Origin: DATARR01 sp034666985
Lineage (GTDB): Bacteria > Acidobacteriota > Thermoanaerobaculia > Multivoradales > UBA5704
Direction of reading: 5' to 3'
DNA length: 64,000 nt
Assembly (NCBI GenBank): GCA_034666985.1
Contig: JAXDKS010000053.1
Coordinates: 1 to 64,000, forward strand
The notes under the pieces were generated by a model. It saw only the letters and a list, made by a program, of their open reading frames with translations. It was not told the origin of the DNA and did not search any database. This document shows positions 16,679 to 24,869 of the stretch, in pieces. Every line of letters begins with the position of its first letter. Position 1 is the first letter of the stretch. The position numbers and the translations under genes were made by a program.

Positions 16679-18028
16679 ATGACTCGATCCAGTGTTTCCT
16701 CGCTGTTTTTCGCCACGCTCTGCATGGCCGGCGCCGCGCAGGCGGGCACCGTCTACGTGCCCTTGGCCGGCGTGACCACGGTCGGCCCGGCGAGCTACGA
16801 GGTCCAGGTGTCCATCGTCAATACGGCCGGGCAATCCGTCACCGTCAACTCGATTCTTCTCAATACCGACACCGACGGCACCCAGCGCACGGGCATCACG
16901 GTGACGCCGGTCTCGCTGCTCCTTGGGCGGACCACGGTGCTCAAGTCCGGGGATGCCCTCCGCGGCCTGTTCGAGATCTCCGGGTCGGCCGACGTCCGGT
17001 ATTCCGCGCGGCTGGTGAATCTGGGCAACGGCGCCGGCGTCGACCTGCCGGTCATCGCCTCCAATGACGTGACCAAGGCGAACGGCAAGCTGAGCCTCCA
17101 GACCCTGATCGCGGCTGGCTCGCGGACCACGGACCTGGCGCTGGTCAACCTCGCCAAGGCCGCCACGCAGTGCACGGTGAGCCTGGTGCGCGCCGACGGC
17201 TCAGCCATCGGCGCGAACGCGACGCTGTCCCTGAAGCCGCTGTCCCACCGTCACTTCTCCAACATCTTCGCCGGCTTGGTGGACGCCAGCGGCGTCAGCG
17301 ACGCCCGGGCGCAGATAAGCTGCACCCAGGACTTCTACGCCTACGCCCTGATCGCCGACAACTCCACGGGCGGCGTGACGGTGGTCCGTCCCGCGGCCAG
17401 CGGCGAGTCGACCCTGGGGACCTCCAGCCCTCCCCCGAGCGGCTCGGGTTGCGGCTCCACCGGGGTGACCTGCTTCGACGCCTCGGGGATCGTCCACCAG
17501 CCGACGCCGTCGAACCCGGTGGGCCGGATGACCTTCGTGATCCCGCAGGGCACCTACGGCCGGTTCAAGATGTCGATGGACATCACCACCGGCGCCTGGT
17601 ACTCCAAGGACCCCGGCGCCAAGCATCTGATCTACTGGTTCGTCGTCGACAAGAACCTCGACATGCCGGGCATGCTCTTCTTCCGGGGCCCGAGCAACTA
17701 CACGGCCCTGGTGCGCCACGGCATCGGACTGACCCATCCGCAGAAGGGCAAGATCGAGAGGCCCTTCCAGGCCGTGCCCGGCCGCACCTACCACGTCGAG
17801 AACGACTACGACATGGCCCGGGGCGTCTACACGGTGACCATCACCGACAAGAGCACCGGCGCGGTGCAGGTCGTGCTGGCGGATACCCCGAACGTGCGGT
17901 CCTTCACCACCAAGGCGGGCCAGCGGTTCATCATCGACATGGGCTTCAAGGAAAACGCCGTCCCCGACGAAGTTCCGAGCTACAACTGGCAGTACCAGAG
18001 CATCCACATCGAGGCCTACAACCAGTAA
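16679..18028 (+). CDS. Exported two-domain protein of unknown function
   Basis: This 449-residue protein has a signal peptide (about 1-22, ending AQAG). An N-terminal domain (about 23-240) has repeated short beta strands (YVPLAGVTTVGPASYEVQV, SLVRADGSAIGANATLSL). A serine/proline linker follows near 245-260. The C-terminal domain (about 265-449) has a lectin/laminarinase-like beta pattern (RMTFVIPQGTYGRFKMSMDI, RTYHVENDYDMARGVYTVTI). I cannot name a family for either half; the C-terminal half may be a carbohydrate-binding jelly roll. It has a strong RBS (gggagg) and follows the large secreted nuclease, so the two may be functionally linked at the cell surface. Confidence 0.75.
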   Translation: MTRSSVSSLFFATLCMAGAAQAGTVYVPLAGVTTVGPASYEVQVSIVNTAGQSVTVNSILLNTDTDGTQRTGITVTPVSLLLGRTTVLKSGDALRGLFEISGSADVRYSARLVNLGNGAGVDLPVIASNDVTKANGKLSLQTLIAAGSRTTDLALVNLAKAATQCTVSLVRADGSAIGANATLSLKPLSHRHFSNIFAGLVDASGVSDARAQISCTQDFYAYALIADNSTGGVTVVRPAASGESTLGTSSPPPSGSGCGSTGVTCFDASGIVHQPTPSNPVGRMTFVIPQGTYGRFKMSMDITTGAWYSKDPGAKHLIYWFVVDKNLDMPGMLFFRGPSNYTALVRHGIGLTHPQKGKIERPFQAVPGRTYHVENDYDMARGVYTVTITDKSTGAVQVVLADTPNVRSFTTKAGQRFIIDMGFKENAVPDEVPSYNWQYQSIHIEAYNQ

Positions 18029-18070
18029 ACCGTAGACCGACCGCGGGACCTTGAGGGCGCCGGGGCGTAG

Positions 18071-18300
18071 GCGCTAACTTAGCTGCCGAGCGCCCCCACC
18101 CGAGACCCTCATCACCCCGGCCCTCTTCTCCCGTCCCCTCCCAACCCCCCTCACCGGGAGAAGAGGGAGAAAGCAAGAGTCCCGTAGGGTGCGCTGTGCG
18201 CACAAGATCGGTGAAGGTGCGCACAGCGCACCCTACAAGCTCCACCCCTTCAGCAGAGTACCCCTCTCCCGGGGAAGGGGATGGGGTGGTCGGGGGAGCA
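18071..18300. repeat. MITE-like palindromic element, copy B
   Basis: It begins with gcgctaacttagc at 18071-18083, identical to the left terminus of copy C. The perfect 20-bp inner inverted repeat lies at 18184-18203 and 18217-18236, and the pyrimidine/purine outer arms are present. The right terminal repeat is not recognisable. It fills most of the gap between the exported protein and the dehydrogenase. Confidence 0.75.
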
Positions 18301-18393
18301 TCGGCATGGTGGTTGCAGCCATTGTAAATCTCCACGAGGGCGGACGGCCAACGTTTCGGCGTCCGCCGGCAGATCACCAAGGAGGAAGCACGC

Positions 18394-19350
18394 ATGGCTC
18401 ATCTCAAGCTCAAGCCTCTCGACGAACAGGTCATCGTCATCACCGGCGCTTCGAGCGGTATCGGCCTCGCAACGGCCGAGGCCGCCGCCAAGGAGGGAGC
18501 CAAGCTGGTCCTGGCATCCCGCAGCGCGCACACGCTCGAAGAGGTCGTTCAACGGATCAACTCCGACGGTGGCGAGGCCATCCACGTGGTCGCCGACGTC
18601 GCCGACCGCCAGCAGCTCGAACAGGTCGCCGAGGCCGCCATCCGCCGGTTCGGCCGCATCGACACCTGGATCAACGACGCCGGGCTCTCCATCTATGGGC
18701 GGCTCGACGAGGTCCGCGACGAGGACAGCCGCCGGCTGTTCGACGTCAATTTCTGGGGCGTGGTCTACGGCTCGCTCGTGGCGCTGCCGTACCTGAAGCG
18801 GGAGGGCGGAGCGCTGATCAACGTCGGCAGCGAGGTGTCGGACGCGGTGGTGCCGCTGCAGGGCATGTACTCGGCGTCCAAGCACGCGGTCAAGGGCTTC
18901 ACCGATGCCCTGCGGGTCGAGATCGAGGAGATCGACAAGGCGCCGGTCTCCATCACGCTCATCCAGCCGACGGCGGTCGACACTCCCTTCCCGCAGCACG
19001 CGAAGAACTACATGGACCAGGAGCCCAAGCTCCCCACGCCAATGATCGATCCCGAGGACGTGGCCGAGGCGATCCTCAAGGCGGCCGCCAAGCCAGAGCG
19101 CGACGTCAAGGTGGGCTCGATGTCCAAGCTCAACACGACCGTGGCCAAGGTCGCACCGGGGCTCGGCGACAAGATGTCCGCCCTGCAGGCCGACCGCCAG
19201 CAGTATGACGAGCTGCCGCGGCATCCGGAGGGAACGCTCTACAAGCCCGGGGAGTCGGGGCAGACCCACGGCTCCGGCCCGGCGGAAGAGCACGAAGGGG
19301 TCCTCGAAGAGGCGGGGTCCCGCGGGACTGGGGCACGCTCGACGAAGTGA
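18394..19350 (+). CDS. Short-chain dehydrogenase/reductase (SDR)
   Basis: This 318-residue classical SDR has the NAD(P)-binding motif TGASSGIG at 17-24 and NDAG at 94-97. The catalytic Ser is about 146 (NVGSEVSD), with Tyr159 and Lys163 (YSASK). An extended C-terminal tail beyond residue 255 is hydrophilic and probably disordered (EEHEGVLEEAGSRGTGARST). The Ser42/Arg43 region after the second strand (ASRS) favours NADP. The substrate is unknown. It has a strong RBS (aaggagg) and appears monocistronic: a MITE-like element lies upstream and a hairpin downstream. Confidence 0.88.
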   Translation: MAHLKLKPLDEQVIVITGASSGIGLATAEAAAKEGAKLVLASRSAHTLEEVVQRINSDGGEAIHVVADVADRQQLEQVAEAAIRRFGRIDTWINDAGLSIYGRLDEVRDEDSRRLFDVNFWGVVYGSLVALPYLKREGGALINVGSEVSDAVVPLQGMYSASKHAVKGFTDALRVEIEEIDKAPVSITLIQPTAVDTPFPQHAKNYMDQEPKLPTPMIDPEDVAEAILKAAAKPERDVKVGSMSKLNTTVAKVAPGLGDKMSALQADRQQYDELPRHPEGTLYKPGESGQTHGSGPAEEHEGVLEEAGSRGTGARSTK

Positions 19351-19382
19351 GACCGCGCTCCATCCAGAGATCGGTCCATCTC

Positions 19383-19407
19383 CCGAGGGAGCGTGACGCT
19401 CCCTCGG
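19383..19407. terminator. Bidirectional hairpin between convergent genes
   Basis: An 11-bp stem, ccgagggagcg at 19383-19393 and its complement at 19397-19407, encloses a 3-base loop. It lies between the SDR stop (19350) and the ccmF stop (19478). No strong T tract is seen. Confidence 0.5.
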
Positions 19408-19477
19408 TGAGCATGGAGTCCGTATACAAGCTCCGCCTGGTCCCCGAGGTAGACACCCCTTCTCCCGGTCCCCGGTT

Positions 19478-21742
19478 CTACGCCGCCTTCTGATCCTGCC
19501 GCGCCGCCGCCACCCGCTCCCGGATCCGCACCTCGCGCAGCCGCTGGAGCGTGGCCAGGACGCCGCCGAAGATGACGATGTAGAGGCCGAACCAGACGAG
19601 CTGGATGAGCGGCTTGCGGGTCACGTCCACCGACAGCTTCATCGGGCTGGAGACGCCGGCCGCCTCGAGTTGCACTTGGCCGTTGCTGGCGTTGATGCCC
19701 GAAACCTTCACCGCGCCGCCGCCAGGCAGCGGCAGGGGCGGGGTCTCCACCTGGCCGCTCACCGGGTTGAGCTTGTAGAGCGGCTTGAGGTTGAAGGACT
19801 GGCCGTCCCGGAGCACCGCCAGGTTGGCACCGATGGTCACCGGCTTGCCGGCGGCCATGGCGGCCATGGCGTTGCCCTCGGCCTGGAGGTCGAAGCCCGT
19901 GAACTTCACCTCCATGTCGCCGATGCGCCCCGATGCGCCCTTGGCGAGCTGGAGCCGCGGCTGGCCGGGATCGAAGTCGATGGGCGAGACGTAGAGGTCC
20001 TGGAGCGCCGTCGTCCGGATGTCCGGGTTCGCCATCACCTGCTTGGTGCGCTGGTTGACGAACAGCTTCGGGTAGACCATGAACGGCTTCTGGCCGGCCT
20101 TCGTCACCTCGACCTCCATGCGCTCCTTCTCGAAGCCCTGACGGGGGATGAAGCGCTTGAACGTCAGGCTCAGGTCGCCCACCTGGCGCGGCACGCCCTG
20201 GGTCAGCGTCACCTTGGTGCTCTCGTCATAGCCCGACGAGGCGATGATGCCGAGCAGGATCACGCCCACGCCCACGTGGGCCAGATAGCCGCCGGCCCCC
20301 CGCAGACCGCCGGCCCGGAACTTGGCCACCGTCTTCTGCAGGTTGGTGGCGAGCGCCAGGGAGGCGAGCAGGATGAAGAGGATGTGGAAGACATCGTGCA
20401 CCTTCCACACCACCGCGCCGACCGTCGCCACCACGGCGAAGAGGGCGGGGAAGATCATCTTGCGCGCGATCTCCGAGGGCGTGTTCCCCCGCCACGTGAG
20501 GTAGGGGACGAGGGCGAGCAGCAGCGCGATCAGCATGGCGATCGGCAGGCTGACCCGGTTGTAGAAGCTGGGACCCACCTGGCTCGTGTTGGCCATGACC
20601 TTGGTCAGCAGGGGCGCCGAGGTGCCGGCCGTGATGACCATGGCCATGACGAGGATCGTGATGGTCGCCAGCACCAGGAAGGTGCCGCGGGAGAGGAGCG
20701 GGTCCTCGTTGGGCTCGGTGGGGATCTCCCGCCAGCGGAGGATCAGCAGGACCAGGCCGAGCAGGAAGAAGCCGCCCAGCAGCAGGGTCAGCCAGCCGGA
20801 GATGCCGAGGTCCACGAAGCTGTGCACCGAGAAGTCGGCCAGCACGCCCGAGCGGGTGAGGAAGGTGCCGTAGAGCACCGAGATGTAGGTCAGGAAGGCG
20901 AAGACGTAGTTGGCCCGGCGGTAGCGGCCCTTGGCCCGCTCCATGTGCAGGCCGTGGATCATCGTCGTGCCGAACAGAAAGGGGATGAACGAGGCGTTCT
21001 CCACCGGGTCCCAGCCCCAGTAGCCGCCCCAGCCCAGGGTCTTGTAGGCCCAGTAGCCACCCATCGTGATGGCAGTGCCGAGGACGATGAAGCCGCCGAG
21101 GGCCCAAGGGAAGGCCCGCTCGGCCCAGCCGTCGTACTTGCGCCGCCAGAGCGAGGCCATGGCGAAGGAGAAGGGGATGGCGCTCGCCGCGTAGCCGATG
21201 AACATGATCGGCGGATGGATGACCATCCAGTTGTCCTGCAGCAGCGGGTTCAAGCCCACGCCGTCGACCGGGGTCTTGCCCAGCATGACGAACGGGTTCT
21301 CGCGCACCAGGATGAGCAGCAGCCCCATCAGCGTCAGGGTGTAGATCCCCATGATGGCCGGCTCATTGGGTCCGGCCGTGCGGCGCACCAGCAGCCCCAG
21401 CATCGCCCCCCAGAAGAGCCAGATCAGGAAGCTCCCCTTCTGGCCCGCCCAGAACGCCGAGAACTGGTAGTAGGTCGGCAGGTCCATCCCCGAGTACTGG
21501 TAGACGTACTCGAGCCGGAAGTCGCGCATCATCAGCAGCAGCGACAGCAGCACCGCCGTGAGGAGGATCGAGAAGGCGAAGAAGCCGTAGGACCGGCGGG
21601 CGAAGGTCTTGGCGGTGGAATTGTCGGCGTCGCCGGTGGCGAGCGCCTGGGCGTAGCCCCACATCGTGCAGAGGGCGAAGATCAGGGCGCACCAGAGGGC
21701 CAGGGCCCCGGGGAGGTAGAGATGGGAGAGATAGCTGCTCAC
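19478..21742 (-). CDS. ccmF: Cytochrome c heme lyase subunit CcmF
   Basis: This 754-residue multi-spanning protein of cytochrome c maturation system I ligates heme to apocytochrome. The tryptophan-rich heme-handling loop WGGYWGWDPVENAS lies near residues 237-250 and is followed by SFIPFLFGTT. Conserved periplasmic histidines are expected in LQDNWMVIHPPIMF (about 165) and later loops. The long soluble C-terminal domain (about 505-715) is beta-rich (QVGDLSLTFKRF, GQVQLEAAGV). It is last in the ccmABCDEF operon. No ccmG or ccmH follows in this window, consistent with the variant system suggested by the CcmE motif. Confidence 0.93.
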   Translation of the reverse strand: MSSYLSHLYLPGALALWCALIFALCTMWGYAQALATGDADNSTAKTFARRSYGFFAFSILLTAVLLSLLLMMRDFRLEYVYQYSGMDLPTYYQFSAFWAGQKGSFLIWLFWGAMLGLLVRRTAGPNEPAIMGIYTLTLMGLLLILVRENPFVMLGKTPVDGVGLNPLLQDNWMVIHPPIMFIGYAASAIPFSFAMASLWRRKYDGWAERAFPWALGGFIVLGTAITMGGYWAYKTLGWGGYWGWDPVENASFIPFLFGTTMIHGLHMERAKGRYRRANYVFAFLTYISVLYGTFLTRSGVLADFSVHSFVDLGISGWLTLLLGGFFLLGLVLLILRWREIPTEPNEDPLLSRGTFLVLATITILVMAMVITAGTSAPLLTKVMANTSQVGPSFYNRVSLPIAMLIALLLALVPYLTWRGNTPSEIARKMIFPALFAVVATVGAVVWKVHDVFHILFILLASLALATNLQKTVAKFRAGGLRGAGGYLAHVGVGVILLGIIASSGYDESTKVTLTQGVPRQVGDLSLTFKRFIPRQGFEKERMEVEVTKAGQKPFMVYPKLFVNQRTKQVMANPDIRTTALQDLYVSPIDFDPGQPRLQLAKGASGRIGDMEVKFTGFDLQAEGNAMAAMAAGKPVTIGANLAVLRDGQSFNLKPLYKLNPVSGQVETPPLPLPGGGAVKVSGINASNGQVQLEAAGVSSPMKLSVDVTRKPLIQLVWFGLYIVIFGGVLATLQRLREVRIRERVAAARQDQKAA

Positions 21743-21791
21743 GTGAGTCTCCTTCCCCCGGCGGTTGACGGACCCGGGGGCACTGCCTGGC

Positions 21792-22199
21792 CTAGCTGTA
21801 CGTCTTCACTTCCGCGCCCTGGTACTTGCTCGGGCACTTCACCAGCAGCTTCTGGGCCTCGAACTCCTTGGCCCGCTCGTCGTAGTGGCCGATGGCGACG
21901 ATGCTGATGGCGTCCTCGAAGTTCGCCGGCTTGAGCCCCTTGTAGCGCACGCGAAGGTTCTCGCTCGTCTTCGGGTCCTTGAGGGTGAAGTAGAGGGACT
22001 CCTTGGCTTCCGCGTAGGAGTAGCTCCCCTTCTCCAGCGCCCCGGCCACCTGGACGATGCGATCGCCCTGGCGAGCCCGCTCATAGGAGACGTAGGGCGT
22101 CATCGAGTCCGTGAACGAGGTGAACGAGAATCCGGCGAAGGCCAGCAGGAGCAGCCCGCCGAGCAGGTACAGGCGATTCTTCTTCAGTTTCATGTTCAT
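21792..22199 (-). CDS. ccmE: Periplasmic heme chaperone CcmE, CxxxY variant
   Basis: This 135-residue protein has one N-terminal membrane anchor (about 9-28) and an OB-fold domain (VQVAGALEKGSYSY, LYFTLKDPKTSENLRVRYKG). The residue that carries heme covalently is normally the His of an HxxxY motif; here it reads CPSKY, that is CxxxY. This is the variant known from Desulfovibrio and archaea. The start ATG overlaps the ccmD stop (ATGA). The ccmF gene follows after 49 bases. Confidence 0.93.
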   Translation of the reverse strand: MNMKLKKNRLYLLGGLLLLAFAGFSFTSFTDSMTPYVSYERARQGDRIVQVAGALEKGSYSYAEAKESLYFTLKDPKTSENLRVRYKGLKPANFEDAISIVAIGHYDERAKEFEAQKLLVKCPSKYQGAEVKTYS

Positions 22200-22312
22200 G
22201 GCTCTTTCTCCATCTCCCTCAACCTCTTGCCGAGGCGGAGCAGGTAGAGGAACAATCCCGTCCAGATGATGAGGTTGACGGCGACAATCCAGCCGTTTCC
22301 GCCCGTGACCAT
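22196..22312 (-). CDS. ccmD: Small heme exporter accessory protein CcmD
   Basis: This 38-residue protein has a single transmembrane helix (about residues 7-25, GWIVAVNLIIWTGLFLYLL) followed by a basic cytoplasmic tail (RLGKRLREMEKE), the standard CcmD layout. It lies between ccmC and ccmE with a good RBS (aaggag). Its last four bases overlap the ccmE start. CcmD helps release holo-CcmE from the CcmABC complex. Confidence 0.85.
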   Translation of the reverse strand: MVTGGNGWIVAVNLIIWTGLFLYLLRLGKRLREMEKEP

Positions 22313-22336
22313 AGTCCTTACTCCTTAACGAACGCC

Positions 22337-23017
22337 CTAACGCTGATCCCTCAGTGCCGACTTCCGCTCGGACAGGGACTCCAGGCGGCACTGCAGGTTG
22401 TGGATCCAGAAGAACAGCGCGGTGAAGCCCGCCGAGCCGGCGAGCAGCACCTGCACCATCCGCGACTCCACCTCGATCTTCCCCTGCGCGTTGATCACCG
22501 ACTGGGGATGGAGGGAGAACATGATCCGCGGCATGATGAAGAACAGAAAAGGCGCCACCGCTAATCCCAGGACGGCGTACGCCGCCGAGAGGCGCGCGCG
22601 GGTGTCGGCGTCCTCCAGCGACGAGCGCAGGGCGAGATAGGCGCCGTAGAAGAGCAGCGCGATGACGATCGACGTCTGGCGCGGGTCCCAGTTCCAGTAG
22701 GCGCCCCACATGATGCGGGCCCACAGGGAGCCAGTGACCGTAGCCAGGACTCCGAAGATCAGCCCGAGTTGGACGGCGACGGCGGCGGCCCGGTCGTGCC
22801 GTGGCTTGCGGCCGCCGAAGAGGAACATCAGACTCCACACCCCCGCGGCGATGAAGGCCACGAAGGAGACCCAGGACATGGGCACGTGGAAGAAGAGGAT
22901 GCGGCTCGATTCGCCGATGAACCCCCTGGCGAGCGGGGCATAGCGGAACGCTCCGACGATGACGACGGAGATCCAGATCCAGAGCAGCCAGGCGAGAGCG
23001 TTCTTCATGGATTCCAT
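22337..23017 (-). CDS. ccmC: Heme exporter protein CcmC
   Basis: This 226-residue protein has six hydrophobic segments and the heme-binding WWD motif WGAYWNWDPRQTS near 104-116, flanked by conserved histidines (FFHVPMSW near 43, SLHPQSV near 172). It loads heme onto CcmE. An alternative start at 23008 overlaps the ccmB stop as ATGA and may be the one used. It is co-transcribed with ccmB upstream and ccmD 24 bases downstream. Confidence 0.92.
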   Translation of the reverse strand: MESMKNALAWLLWIWISVVIVGAFRYAPLARGFIGESSRILFFHVPMSWVSFVAFIAAGVWSLMFLFGGRKPRHDRAAAVAVQLGLIFGVLATVTGSLWARIMWGAYWNWDPRQTSIVIALLFYGAYLALRSSLEDADTRARLSAAYAVLGLAVAPFLFFIMPRIMFSLHPQSVINAQGKIEVESRMVQVLLAGSAGFTALFFWIHNLQCRLESLSERKSALRDQR

Positions 23018-23691
23018 ACCGCTGGGAAAAGCATCAGTCCGACGACGGTTACCGACGCATCATATAGAAGAAGCTGGGGCAGGGCCACTCCGGCGGGATC
23101 GCCCGCCACGGCGCTGCGCGACAGCTCCACGGCCAGGAGCACCAGGGGGAGGAGCACAGGAAAGGCGAGCACCGAGAACAGCGTTCCCTTGCTGCGCGCC
23201 TGGGCGATGATCGCCGCCACCAGGGTGCTCCCCGCGGCCAGTCCATAGCCTCCTGCTATCAAGGTGCCGGCCAGCAGCCAAGGCGAGACTACCTTGAGAT
23301 TGGTCATGGCCGCGTAGACCGGAGTGATGAGGGCTTCCAGGGCCAGAACCAGGGTCAGACCGTAGACCAGCTTGCCGCAGAACAGGGCCGACGGGGTCGC
23401 GGCCAGGCGCAGGGCGATGGCGGTGTGGGTCTCCTCCTCCTGCACGAAGGCGCGGGGCAGGCCCGCCGCGATGGAGAAGAGGAGGATGATCCACAGCAGC
23501 ACCGGGAGCACCGCCGTCCCCTGGGAGAGCGACACCCCGATCGGGCCCAGGCTGACGCTCACCACCACCAGGGTGGTGAAGGCGAAGAGGGCGAGGGTGT
23601 TCAGGGCGTAGCGGGTGCGGAACTCGCACCGCCACTCCTTCACGAACACCGCCGTCGCCTCAGCGGCCCAGGTCGAGATGCGTTGCCACAT
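23005..23691 (-). CDS. ccmB: Heme exporter permease CcmB
   Basis: This 228-residue protein has six predicted membrane segments. The N-terminal amphipathic region FVKEWRCEFRTRYALNTLALF and the loop GLPRAFVQEEETHTAIALRL are characteristic of CcmB. With CcmA it forms the ABC transporter module of system I. The ATG at 23691 was chosen because it begins just before the conserved KEWR region; it overlaps ccmA by 32 bases. The 3' end overlaps ccmC. Confidence 0.9.
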   Translation of the reverse strand: MWQRISTWAAEATAVFVKEWRCEFRTRYALNTLALFAFTTLVVVSVSLGPIGVSLSQGTAVLPVLLWIILLFSIAAGLPRAFVQEEETHTAIALRLAATPSALFCGKLVYGLTLVLALEALITPVYAAMTNLKVVSPWLLAGTLIAGGYGLAAGSTLVAAIIAQARSKGTLFSVLAFPVLLPLVLLAVELSRSAVAGDPAGVALPQLLLYDASVTVVGLMLFPAVWNP

Positions 23692-24274
23692 GATGGAAGT
23701 CCAGGGACGAAGGATTGGCCACGACCGCCAGGCCGCCGGCCTCGAGATGCTCGTCGAGCAGCTCGCGGGCGATGCGCTCACCGGGGGCGTCGAAGTTCTG
23801 GAACGGCTCGTCGAGCAGCAGGAGCCGGGGCGAGTGGAGCAGGGCGAAGCCCCAGCGCAGGCGCTGACGCATGCCCGAGGAGAGGTTGCCCGCCAGCCGG
23901 TCGAGCGGCAGGTCCAGCCGGCCGAGAGCGCCGAGGCCGCGCTCGGGCGACACCCGCCGCAGCTTGGCGAAGAAGGCCAGGTTCTCCTCCACCGTGAGCT
24001 CTGAGTAGAAGGCGAGGTCCGGGGCCACGACCCCTACCACCCGCCGCCGCTCGGCGGCATCGAGGGGCGTCCCGTTCTCCTGGTACTCGATCGTCCCGCC
24101 GTCCGGAGCCAGCAGCCCGGCCAGGCAGCGCAGCAGAGTGCTCTTCCCTGAGCCGTTGGCCCCCGTCACCAGCAGCATCTCCCCGGGTGACACGGTGCCG
24201 GAGACCCCTTTCAGCACGGCGAGCCGGCCGAAGCGGCGGCGGACCTGGTCGAAACGGAGACAGGGGGCGTTCAC
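23660..24274 (-). CDS. ccmA: Heme exporter ATP-binding protein CcmA
   Basis: This 204-residue ABC ATPase has Walker A GANGSGKS at 38-45, a signature-like LSSGMRQRL near 131 and Walker B LLLLDEPFQNFD. It is short, as is usual for CcmA. The start is GTG. There is no Shine-Dalgarno sequence, but a TATATT -10-like box ends 6 bases upstream, suggesting leaderless transcription. It is the first gene of ccmABCDEF and powers release of holo-CcmE. Confidence 0.88.
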   Translation of the reverse strand: MNAPCLRFDQVRRRFGRLAVLKGVSGTVSPGEMLLVTGANGSGKSTLLRCLAGLLAPDGGTIEYQENGTPLDAAERRRVVGVVAPDLAFYSELTVEENLAFFAKLRRVSPERGLGALGRLDLPLDRLAGNLSSGMRQRLRWGFALLHSPRLLLLDEPFQNFDAPGERIARELLDEHLEAGGLAVVANPSSLDFHHVATHLDLGR

Positions 24275-24280
24275 GGGGGG

Positions 24281-24286
24281 AATATA
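24281..24286 (-). promoter_or_regulatory. Putative -10 box (TATATT) of the ccm operon
   Basis: Read on the minus strand, TATATT ends 6 bases before the GTG start of ccmA. No ribosome binding site is visible. Confidence 0.4.
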
Positions 24287-24401
24287 CAGGGAGATCGCGG
24301 AAATCGCCCCGCCCGGGCGGGTGGGAGGCCGGCCGCACCGCGTCCCGCTGAACAAACGCCTGCGCAGAGGGTCTACCGCCTCTACCCGAGGAGGACACGT
24401 C

Positions 24402-24869
24402 ATGGACGAGGACATTCGGAAATTCATCGGTTGTGCCCAATTCATCATCGGCCTTGTGATGCTGGTCGTCGCCGCCCTGGTGGGCGGCACCTTCCGTACC
24501 GAGGTGACCCTGATCCCGGAGAAGGGTGGCAAACCGGTCGCCGCAGACTCTTTCGACGAAGAGCTGCAGGCCCGGCACTGGCTCTGGGGGCTGGTGCAGG
24601 GCAAGCAGCCGGATCTCCAGCAGTCCCTCGACCGGCACCTGCGCAAGGGAGAACGGATCGCCAGCCTTTCGCTGGTCACCAAGCACACCTGGACCGATCT
24701 GCTGGTGGCCGGCGTGACGCTCGGAATCTATGCCCCAAAAACGGTCTCGGTCCACGGCTCCGTTCAGCGGGCGGAGCAGCCGGCCGGGCATGAAGAGGGG
24801 ACGGAATCCGAGGACGACCGGCAGCCGCCCTTGCCGGCGGTCTCGGCCCAGGCGCGGGGGACCCGGTAG
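24402..24869 (+). CDS. Small membrane protein, first gene of the TGase-FHA/kinase/ExbBD-like operon
   Basis: This 155-residue protein has one N-terminal membrane helix (about 12-30). A soluble region contains RHLRKGERIASLSLVTKHTW and a second hydrophobic patch, LLVAGVTLGIYAPKTVSVHG (98-117), whose end resembles Bor-type lipoprotein segments. A charged Glu/Gln-rich tail follows. I recognise no defined family. The RBS is strong (gaggagg). Its stop codon overlaps the GTG start of the next gene by one base (tagtg), so translational coupling to the transglutaminase/FHA gene is likely. Confidence 0.7.
   Translation: MDEDIRKFIGCAQFIIGLVMLVVAALVGGTFRTEVTLIPEKGGKPVAADSFDEELQARHWLWGLVQGKQPDLQQSLDRHLRKGERIASLSLVTKHTWTDLLVAGVTLGIYAPKTVSVHGSVQRAEQPAGHEEGTESEDDRQPPLPAVSAQARGTR

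Noticed and set aside
10385..16834. Open frame of more than 2000 codons on the minus strand
   Set aside because: It is antisense to the secreted nuclease, has low-complexity Arg/Gly/Val composition and no domains. It is a by-product of GC-rich third positions and the repeats.
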